64,000 bases of DNA, from contig CAADGE010000046.1 in NCBI GenBank assembly GCA_900696465.1, positions 141,858 through 205,857 on the forward strand, read 5' to 3'. Source of the stretch: an uncultured Planctomycetota bacterium (lineage in GTDB: Bacteria; Planctomycetota; Phycisphaerae; UBA1845; UTPLA1). Positions 6,950-14,199 of this stretch are shown piece after piece; the stretch's first letter is position 1; each line of letters opens with the position of its first letter. The position numbers and the translations under genes are program-made. The notes under the pieces are model-generated. The model searched no databases and had not been told where the DNA came from. It saw only the letters and a list, made by a program, of their open reading frames with translations.

Positions 6950-8617
6950 TCAGCACCTGCCGGCGACACGGGCCACTTCTTCAATCGATGTAATTCCGTG
7001 ACGTACTTTTTCCAGACCATCGTGCAGAAGGAACTTCATGCCCTTCTCGCGCGCCGCGGCACGGATCGCTTCGGCCGACTCCAACCGTACGATCATCGCG
7101 CTGAACTCCTCGGTCACCTGAAACAGCTCGTAGATGCCGCAGCGGCCGACGTAGCCGGTACCGATGCAGCGCCGACAGCCGCGGCCGCGCATCGGCTGAA
7201 AGTCCGGCGCCTGATCCGCCAGACCGACTGCACGGAGCAGGAACTCCGGCGGATCATCAGGCGCCACACATTCCGGGCAGTTGCGTCGACACAGCCGCTG
7301 CGCCAAAACGCCCAGAAGCGATGACGAGATTAGGTACTCCGGCACGCCCAGGTCTCGAAGCCGGGCCACGGCTCCGATCGCGTCATTCGTATGCACGGTG
7401 GATAGCAGCAGGTGGCCGGTCAGCGCCGCCTGAACGGCGATCTGCGCGGTTTCGCGATCGCGGATCTCGCCGACCATGATGACGTCAGGGTCCTGTCGAA
7501 GGATGGAACGCAACCCGGCGGCGAAGGTCAGGTCTGCGTCAGGGTTCACCTGCACCTGGCGGACGCGGCTTGTGCGATACTCGACCGGATCCTCGATGGT
7601 GACAATGTTCTTCTGCGGTGAAGTGATGGATCGGAGTACGGAATAAAGCGTCGTTGACTTGCCGGAACCCGTCGGACCCGAAACGAGGATCATCCCGTGT
7701 GCACTGGCCACGAGCCCGCTGAAGGCCTCGTGCATCCTGCGTTCGAGACCCAGCTCATTCATCGAGATGGCGTCCGAGGCATTTCGGAGCAATCGCATGA
7801 CGACGGCTTCGCCGTAGACTGACGGCAGCACGGAGATGCGAATCATCACTTCATGGTCGCCGTTGCGATACTGATAGGCGCCGTCCTGTGGCGTGCGTGT
7901 GTTTGAAATGTCCAGCCGGCTAAGCACCTTGATGCGCGAGACGACCGGTCGATGCAGCCCCAGCGGCGGCGCCGCGACTTCGCGCAAGACGCCATCGACA
8001 CGAATGCGGATGCGGAGTTCCTTTTCACCCGGCTCGATGTGAATGTCGGAGGCGTTCTGCCGAACGGCTTCGTTGACCAGGTCATCAACCAGGCGGATCA
8101 CCGGCCGCGCTTCCCCGTCGTTGGAGTCCTCGTTCACTTCGAGCAGGGAATCCATCACCGACGCTTCTTCGAGGTACTGGCTCGCACCGTAGGCCCGCTC
8201 GATCAGTCCGAGCACTTCGCTGCGGCTGCCGGCGCAGACTTCGACCTCCTGTCGCGTCATTCGCCGAACCTGGTCGATGGCCGCCAGATCGTTCGTATCC
8301 TCCATGATCATGGTGATCACGCCGTCGAGTACAAACAGCGGAAACATGACATGCCGTCGTGCCAGTTCCTCGTCGACGATGTCTGAGTTCTGAAGCCGAG
8401 GGATGAAGTCCGACAGGTTGCAGTAGATGGCCGCGGCCCGCATGGCCCGCAGTGCGTGCAGATTCGTCTCCGTGAGGACGCGGTGCTTTCGCAGAACACT
8501 TTCGAGGCCGGTGTCGCATTCCTGGGCCTCGGCCATGTAGGCCATGATCTGCTGCGGCGGCAGAATGCCGCCGGCGAGCAGTTGATCGCGCAGTTCATCG
8601 TCAGTCGACAGCAACAC
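6950..8617 (-). CDS. gspE: Secretion/pilus assembly ATPase GspE/PilB
   Basis: A GTG start at 8617 is preferred: it lies four bases after the PilZ-gene stop with AAAGG eight bases upstream. Longer readings overlap the PilZ gene. The 555-residue protein has an N-terminal regulatory domain and a catalytic domain with Walker A GPTGSGKST (about residue 314), Asp box, Walker B DPDVIMVGEIRD, and His box GHLLLSTVHTNDA. It also has the four-Cys zinc motif of GspE/PilB (CRRNCPEC ... CRRC). These hexameric ATPases power (pseudo)pilus assembly from the cytoplasmic face. No PilT-type retraction ATPase lies nearby, which together with the gene order favours a T2SS-like machine. Confidence 0.95.
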   Translation of the reverse strand: MLLSTDDELRDQLLAGGILPPQQIMAYMAEAQECDTGLESVLRKHRVLTETNLHALRAMRAAAIYCNLSDFIPRLQNSDIVDEELARRHVMFPLFVLDGVITMIMEDTNDLAAIDQVRRMTRQEVEVCAGSRSEVLGLIERAYGASQYLEEASVMDSLLEVNEDSNDGEARPVIRLVDDLVNEAVRQNASDIHIEPGEKELRIRIRVDGVLREVAAPPLGLHRPVVSRIKVLSRLDISNTRTPQDGAYQYRNGDHEVMIRISVLPSVYGEAVVMRLLRNASDAISMNELGLERRMHEAFSGLVASAHGMILVSGPTGSGKSTTLYSVLRSITSPQKNIVTIEDPVEYRTSRVRQVQVNPDADLTFAAGLRSILRQDPDVIMVGEIRDRETAQIAVQAALTGHLLLSTVHTNDAIGAVARLRDLGVPEYLISSSLLGVLAQRLCRRNCPECVAPDDPPEFLLRAVGLADQAPDFQPMRGRGCRRCIGTGYVGRCGIYELFQVTEEFSAMIVRLESAEAIRAAAREKGMKFLLHDGLEKVRHGITSIEEVARVAGRC

Positions 8618-8621
8618 GCAG

Positions 8622-9050
8622 TTAACCTTTCGTCCCGATGAGCTGTGCTTCCTGGGGCGATTCCTTCGCCGCGAAACGAACCAGGAGCTTCTCGTCGCTG
8701 CCGCTGGCATCTGCAAACTGCAATCCGGCAATGTAGCTCGGTCGGTGATCGACCATGGTGCAGCGGCGCACAATGGCCCGGATGGTCAAGGGGCGCGGCA
8801 GGGCCTCGCCCTGTTCATTCGTGCCTGTCACTGTGAGGATCAGCCGCAGATTTTTCGGGAGAAAAATCGCGGAATGCAGACCGAGGCCGCCTTTGCTGAC
8901 ATCGACAACGCGAAAATCCGTCAACGCGTCCGGAAAGCTGAGCCGGAACTGATCCGCGTGTTCGGGATGCACCGCCACCCGGGCCTCGCACAGGGTCTGA
9001 TGGCGCACGAACAGCCGGGAAGCGGGTGTGATGGAGTCCTGTCTCGTCAT
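8622..9050 (-). CDS. PilZ-domain protein
   Basis: A 142-residue soluble protein with the PilZ core motif DVSKGGLGL (DxSxxG, about residues 50-58), followed by beta-strand segments and a terminal strand YIAGLQFAD. PilZ domains bind cyclic di-GMP through an upstream RxxxR plus DxSxxG. A clean RxxxR is not evident here, so ligand binding is uncertain, and some type IV pilus PilZ proteins do not bind the nucleotide. It is the first gene of the secretion operon, and its stop is four bases from the gspE start. This suggests that it modulates the assembly ATPase, as PilZ proteins can. Confidence 0.75.
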   Translation of the reverse strand: MTRQDSITPASRLFVRHQTLCEARVAVHPEHADQFRLSFPDALTDFRVVDVSKGGLGLHSAIFLPKNLRLILTVTGTNEQGEALPRPLTIRAIVRRCTMVDHRPSYIAGLQFADASGSDEKLLVRFAAKESPQEAQLIGTKG

Positions 9051-9162
9051 CCGGCGGACATATCGGGTATTCCGTCGGACTGGTTCAGCGTCCGTCGCCT
9101 GGTCAGGGTGCGATAATGATGTGAGGAACGGTTTGCGCTACGCAACGTGCCTTCAAACTCGC

Positions 9163-12100
9163 TCAGGACGCCCCACTCGAAGCCGGAATCTGTTCCGACG
9201 TTGTGGAAGCGGCGGCTACCGTCACCGGAGCCGGCTCGCGATGTTCGTAGGCACGCTGGCGCGGGTCGCGGCCGAAGATCAGCCGCCCGAGATGCGCGCG
9301 GGCACCGATGAACAGCGACAACATCGCCGGCACGACGACCAGCGTGAAGACCGTGGAAATCAGCAGACCACCAAGAACGACGGCGCCAAGTCCACGGTAA
9401 AGTTCCGCACCGGCACCGGGTCGAAGCACCAGTGGCAACTGGCCGAAAAAGGTCGTGAGCACGGTCATCATGATCGGCCGGATGCGCGTGCGCACCGCCT
9501 CGCGGATAGCTTCCTCGCGATTCATACCGTAACTGATGAAGTTCAGCGACTGATGTACGATGAGAATGCCGTTGTTCACCACGATACCGAGCAGAATGAC
9601 GAAGCCGAGGATCGTCAGCATGTCGAGCTGCTGTATCGCTGAAGTGGGGTCCATCCACGTCCATTTGTTGATGATCGCCAGGCCCAGAAAGCCCCCTACC
9701 ACGGCGAACGGCACCGTGAAAATGATGACGAACGGGTAGGCGAACGATTCAAAGAGGCCCGCCATGAGCAGAAAGACCACGAGGAATGACAACGCCAGCA
9801 GCCACTTGAGCGAATCCCATGTGCTGCGAAGTTTATCAGCGTTGCCCGCGAGTCCGACGATCACGTCCGGTGAAATTTTCGCCTTCCTCGGACCGTAGCC
9901 CTCGGCGCGCATCGGACCGACGATCTCATTCTCGATCGTATCGATGACCTCCGGCAGAGAGAGTCCCTCGGGCGGGCGAATGGTGAGCTTGACAGCTCGC
10001 TGCGTTTCGATGTGATTGATCTGCTGCGGTGCGGTCGTCTGCACGATGCGGCAGACGGACGAAAGCGGCACGATCTGACCGATCGGCGTGAAGATCGGCA
10101 CTTCGGCGATCTGCGCCGTCGTGTTTCGCCCTGTCGACGGATCCTCTGTTCCGGCGAACTTGATCGCCAGGTCGATCGACTTGCCCGATTCGCGATACTG
10201 CCCGACGACGCGTCCGTCGCCACAGGCGCGTACGATTGAACCGATCTCCGCGACGGTGAGCCCGACATCTCCGGCGCGAATGCGGTCGGGAACGATCTGA
10301 TCTTCGCGGCGATCGAGCATGAAGTTGCTCGGCTGCGCCTCGGGGCGCTGGCCGAAGCGCTCCATGCAGGCCATCATGATGTTACGCGCGCCGTCCACGA
10401 CCCGATCGAGGTAGTCGCCGCGAATCTCGATGTCCACGGAGTTGCCTGATCCCACCCGGAAGATCGATGTCTGAAAGAAGATGGCGAACGCATCGGGGAC
10501 GGCAAACCCGGTTGAATTGAGCACTTTCTCCAGCGGACGCACCACGGCCGGGTCCTTGCTGGAGCAGCCCATGAAAACTCCCCCGCCAAACGCGACGAAA
10601 AAGAAATTGTCGATCGGCGGCGGCGGCACGCGCCATTCCTTTATCTCGCGACGCACTTCCTTGATCCGCTGTTTTGCCTTGCGGCGATCGTCCCGGGAGA
10701 GACTCTTGTCTTTCGACTGAGCTTCAGCGGTAGCGAGTTTCTGTTCCAGACCGGGAATGACCACGCGCTCCACCATGCCGGACCAGTTTTCAAGCAGTTG
10801 TGCGTATTGCGGGGTATCGAATTCCGCTTCCCAGAACTGGCGAATACCCACCCGACCCTGTGCGGGGTCTCCTTCTTCCAGTTGCATGCCGATCCGCGCA
10901 AATTCATTGACGTTGTATCCCGGCGGTGTGACCAGGAAACCGAAGATGAGGTTCTGATTGCCCGCCGGAAGATAGCTCGGCTCCGGAGCCAGCTTCCAAC
11001 TCAGCAGAACCGACCCGCCGGTCAGCAGCAGGATCACTGCCAGTCGTCGGGGAACCGTCCGGTTTACGAAGCCGACGAATGCCGAGACGGCATCGGCAAC
11101 CCGGCCGCCCTGACCCTCGCTGACCTTCGGTCGCCCGAGAATGCGCGCGGCGAGCGGCGGAATCACCGTAACACTGACCAGCAATGACAAGCCGACTGCG
11201 CCGCTGATGGCGATAGCGATGTCTCGAAAAAGCTGTCCTGCCTCCTCCTGAACGAAGATGATCGGCAGAAACACGATCACCGTAGTCAGCGAGTTGGCCA
11301 GGACCGCGCCCCAGACCTCCGAGGCGCCGTCAGCCGCCGCCTGCACCCGCGTCTTGCCCATCTCACGATGGCGGAAGATGTTCTCCAGCACGACAATGGC
11401 GTTGTCCACCACCATGCCCACGGCGAAGGCCAATCCCGCGAGCATGACCACGTTGATGTTTCGCCCGGCCATCGGGATGACGAGAAAGGTACCGATCACG
11501 GAAATGGGGATGGCGATCGCGACGATCGATGTTCCGCTGATGCTGCGCAGGAAGATCATCAGGATGGCCACGGCCAGCGCCCCGCCGAAGAAGATGTTGT
11601 CGCGCACAAGTCGTATGGCCGACGTGATGTACTGCGTCTCGTCGTAGACCTGCGTCAGTTCCAGCTTGAGATTGCGATGCGACAGGATCTCCGCATTGAC
11701 CCGGGCGATGGCGGCGCGAAGTCCCTCCATGACCTCGATCACGTTTGATCCGGTCTCCCGGTAGGCCGGCAGCGCCAGCACTTCCTTGCCCAGACTGCGC
11801 ACAAAGCCGTACCGGCGCTTGAAGGAGTCGACCACTTCGGCGACATGCCCTACGCGGATCGGCCCGCCGGGGCCGACGCGGATGACCGTATCGCGAATGT
11901 CATCGAGTGACGTGTACTGCCCCATTGTGCGGATCACAATGTCGCGCTTGCCCTGCGCGCTGTGACCCGCGGAGACGTTCGTGTTCTGACTGACCAGTGC
12001 CGTCTGCAGCTCGGTGAACGTGACCCCGGCCTGGGCCAGCTTGTGCGGATCGACCACGACCTGAATCTCTCGCTCCCGCCCGCCGAAGATACGAATCGAT

Positions 12101-12654
12101 GAGATGCCCTTGACGCGTTCGAGCATCGGCTTGACGTCTTCATCGACGAACGTAAAAAGCGAGGGCACGTCCAGGTCCGGACGGTCGCTCGAGAGGATCA
12201 TCCAGGCAATCGCCTCTTCGCCGAACGGTCGGCCGCTTTCGACGATCGGGTTGTCGAACTCGTTGAGCGGTATCTGGTACTTCACCCGTCGCAGGGCGTC
12301 CGAGACGTCCTGCTTGGCGATGTCCTGATTCGTACCGACTTCAAACTCCAGCGTGATCGAACCGCTGCCCTGGTCCGATGTGCTGGTCATCTTTCGCAGA
12401 TTCGTGACGCCTTTGAGAACCTCCTCCTGCGGATCGATGATCTCTCGTTCGACCTCTTCCGGGCTGGCGCCCTCCCAGGAAGTCGTCACCGAGACGACGG
12501 GTTCATCGAGATTCGGCGTGAGCTGCACCGGCACGCGAATCGGCGAAGGCATGATCGACGGCGGCGTGATGGTGAGCAGCCCGAAGAGCACGAGCAGGAT
12601 CACGCATACCGCGACCTTGACGGGATTCTGGATGAATTGCTCAACAAGCCGCAT
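9163..12654 (-). CDS. RND-family efflux permease (HAE1/AcrB type) with a periplasmic insertion
   Basis: The start is set at ATG 12654 (MRLVEQFIQNPVKVAVCVIL), where the first transmembrane helix begins; the longer reading adds an unlikely polar leader. The 1163-residue protein has the two-fold RND plan: TM1, a large periplasmic loop, TM2-7, a second loop and TM8-12. GMVVDNAIVVLENIF corresponds to the TM4 proton-relay region, with the first Asp kept and the second replaced by Asn as in many HAE1 members. The second loop carries about 100 extra, highly charged residues (about nt 10600-10890), making it longer than the usual 1030-1050. It would export hydrophobic or amphiphilic compounds with the fusion protein encoded just upstream. 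Confidence 0.92.
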   Translation of the reverse strand: MRLVEQFIQNPVKVAVCVILLVLFGLLTITPPSIMPSPIRVPVQLTPNLDEPVVSVTTSWEGASPEEVEREIIDPQEEVLKGVTNLRKMTSTSDQGSGSITLEFEVGTNQDIAKQDVSDALRRVKYQIPLNEFDNPIVESGRPFGEEAIAWMILSSDRPDLDVPSLFTFVDEDVKPMLERVKGISSIRIFGGREREIQVVVDPHKLAQAGVTFTELQTALVSQNTNVSAGHSAQGKRDIVIRTMGQYTSLDDIRDTVIRVGPGGPIRVGHVAEVVDSFKRRYGFVRSLGKEVLALPAYRETGSNVIEVMEGLRAAIARVNAEILSHRNLKLELTQVYDETQYITSAIRLVRDNIFFGGALAVAILMIFLRSISGTSIVAIAIPISVIGTFLVIPMAGRNINVVMLAGLAFAVGMVVDNAIVVLENIFRHREMGKTRVQAAADGASEVWGAVLANSLTTVIVFLPIIFVQEEAGQLFRDIAIAISGAVGLSLLVSVTVIPPLAARILGRPKVSEGQGGRVADAVSAFVGFVNRTVPRRLAVILLLTGGSVLLSWKLAPEPSYLPAGNQNLIFGFLVTPPGYNVNEFARIGMQLEEGDPAQGRVGIRQFWEAEFDTPQYAQLLENWSGMVERVVIPGLEQKLATAEAQSKDKSLSRDDRRKAKQRIKEVRREIKEWRVPPPPIDNFFFVAFGGGVFMGCSSKDPAVVRPLEKVLNSTGFAVPDAFAIFFQTSIFRVGSGNSVDIEIRGDYLDRVVDGARNIMMACMERFGQRPEAQPSNFMLDRREDQIVPDRIRAGDVGLTVAEIGSIVRACGDGRVVGQYRESGKSIDLAIKFAGTEDPSTGRNTTAQIAEVPIFTPIGQIVPLSSVCRIVQTTAPQQINHIETQRAVKLTIRPPEGLSLPEVIDTIENEIVGPMRAEGYGPRKAKISPDVIVGLAGNADKLRSTWDSLKWLLALSFLVVFLLMAGLFESFAYPFVIIFTVPFAVVGGFLGLAIINKWTWMDPTSAIQQLDMLTILGFVILLGIVVNNGILIVHQSLNFISYGMNREEAIREAVRTRIRPIMMTVLTTFFGQLPLVLRPGAGAELYRGLGAVVLGGLLISTVFTLVVVPAMLSLFIGARAHLGRLIFGRDPRQRAYEHREPAPVTVAAASTTSEQIPASSGAS

Positions 12655-12753
12655 GGTCGTCCGTTTGGATTCTTCATCGTCACGGAGCAGCCCGCCCCGC
12701 TGCATCCGGCAGCCGCATCGTTCACGAGTTCGTGACGGCGGGCTGTGGCGGCA

Positions 12754-13971
12754 TTACCGCCGGGAGGTCTTGACGCCCTCATCCTTCCCTTTTTCGCCTT
12801 CACCCTCACTCGGAACAATGATCACAGGCGAAGGGCCGAACATGTATTCGTTTCCGCGAATCACGACACGGTCGCCCGCCGAAAGTCCGGCGGCCTCGAC
12901 CGCCACGCGATCGGCGTATTCAGAAATGATCTGAACGGTCATTGGCACGGCCGTAGCGCCGCTCTCACCGTCATGGACAACGAAGATCATCTGTGCACCA
13001 CGGAGCACGACGGCATCCTTCGGAATCACCAGACGAGCTTCTTTCTTTCCCGAGGGCACCGCGGCGCTGACAAACATGCCGTCGCGAAGATGGCCGTCCT
13101 CATTCGGCAGGTCGATCTCAACCGGGAAAGAACGCGCCCGGTCGTCACCGCTGGAAATGACGCGGCTGATGCGTGCAGCATAGTCCTTCCCGACGGCCGC
13201 GACGGAAACCATGACCTCGTCGCCGACCGTGCAGTGATCGACGATCGCTTCGGGCACGTTCACGCGAACCCGCGCCGTGGAGAGGTCCAACAGCTCAGCC
13301 ACCTCGCCGCCGACATCGACCCACGCGCCGACCTCCGTGCGCTTGGCGATGACCTGGCCGTCAAAGGGGGCGACGATCCGCGTGCGTTCAAGTTGGTCGG
13401 CCGTCCGCGTCACTACAGCTTCCTGTGCCCGCAGGGCGTGCTCGGCCTGAAGCGTGCGCACGACTGCCGCTCGATGGTCGGCCTCGGCATCACGAAACTC
13501 CTTTTCAGTGCAACGATCCAGCTCCCACAGGCCCGCGATACGCTTTTGCTCGAACTCTGCCTTGGCTTCCAGAGCCCTTTGCTCTTCCAGAGCGGCCGCG
13601 AGCACATCGCGACGGGCCACGGCTTCGTCGTACGCAGTCTTGTGGGTTACGTCGCGAAGTTTGCAAAGCAGTTGTCCGTGAGTGACCTCGTCACCTTCTT
13701 CCAGCGGTAACTCGTTGACGATACCAGCGACGTCCGCTGCCACGACCGACCGCCGCCAGGGGCGGATCGTCCCGACGACGCGCAGTGTCGGCTCCACATC
13801 GACCTGTCGCGCTTCCGCGACGGCGACCTTGGACGGCCCCATCTGCCCGAATGCCGGTCGGACGGTCAAACCGATCAGAAAAAACAGGATGACGCTCGAA
13901 GCCAGAAATGTACGGTAGGATGTATAGATGGAACGAGCCCTCGGGGTCTGTTGCGGCGAGTCGTCAACCAT
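12754..13971 (-). CDS. RND efflux membrane fusion protein
   Basis: The 405-residue protein has an N-terminal membrane anchor or signal (about residues 24-42) and the HlyD/AcrA domain series. A lipoyl half-motif around VAVAEARQVDVEPTLRVVG is followed by a long helical hairpin (about 105-180). The second lipoyl half RIVAPFDGQVIAKRTEVGAW and beta-barrel and membrane-proximal domains come next, ending in a charged tail. It is the periplasmic adaptor linking the RND permease to an outer-membrane channel. It is transcribed first, 99 bases upstream of the permease gene, in what is clearly a two-gene operon. No TolC-type gene is nearby, so the outer-membrane partner must be encoded elsewhere. Confidence 0.92.
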   Translation of the reverse strand: MVDDSPQQTPRARSIYTSYRTFLASSVILFFLIGLTVRPAFGQMGPSKVAVAEARQVDVEPTLRVVGTIRPWRRSVVAADVAGIVNELPLEEGDEVTHGQLLCKLRDVTHKTAYDEAVARRDVLAAALEEQRALEAKAEFEQKRIAGLWELDRCTEKEFRDAEADHRAAVVRTLQAEHALRAQEAVVTRTADQLERTRIVAPFDGQVIAKRTEVGAWVDVGGEVAELLDLSTARVRVNVPEAIVDHCTVGDEVMVSVAAVGKDYAARISRVISSGDDRARSFPVEIDLPNEDGHLRDGMFVSAAVPSGKKEARLVIPKDAVVLRGAQMIFVVHDGESGATAVPMTVQIISEYADRVAVEAAGLSAGDRVVIRGNEYMFGPSPVIIVPSEGEGEKGKDEGVKTSRR

Positions 13972-14014
13972 GGGTCATCATAGATATTAGCGGCCCTGAG
14001 GGCAACGTCGCACG

Positions 14015-14045
14015 CGCTTCCGCTTGCGGAAGCGGCTCTTTTTTT
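14015..14045 (+). terminator. Intrinsic-terminator-like hairpin ahead of the kinase gene
   Basis: The perfect 8-bp stem CGCTTCCG/CGGAAGCG with a CTTG loop (14015-14034) is followed four bases later by seven Ts (14039-14045) on the plus strand. It lies in the 228-base divergent spacer, with no plus-strand gene ending upstream. It may stop leftover plus-strand or antisense transcription from the efflux operon, or attenuate a long leader of the kinase gene. The spacer otherwise shows only GATC-rich sequence and a TATACT hexamer at 14127. Confidence 0.6.
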
Positions 14046-14126
14046 CGATCGATCGATGCGCGCGTGCGATCTGATCGATGTATTCGGACCTCGACCCTGA
14101 TCGCCATCCCGCATCATCCGGCCGGA

Positions 14127-14132
14127 TATACT
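14127..14132 (+). promoter_or_regulatory. Possible -10 element for the kinase-like gene
   Basis: TATACT matches the sigma-70 -10 consensus at five of six positions and lies 68 bases before the ATG at 14200, downstream of the hairpin/T-run. No good -35 hexamer is visible at the usual distance, so this is a weak assignment. Confidence 0.3.
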
Positions 14133-14199
14133 AGAAAGACGGGATTGACGCCGTCGGCCGGCCCGGCGGCACGGCTGCGGCGCATCGTGGGATATCCGG

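Noticed and set aside
9051-9162. Inverted repeat TTGCG/CGCAA in the spacer between the RND pump and the PilZ gene as a terminator
   Set aside because: Only five base pairs and no T run on either strand; it was not listed as a terminator.
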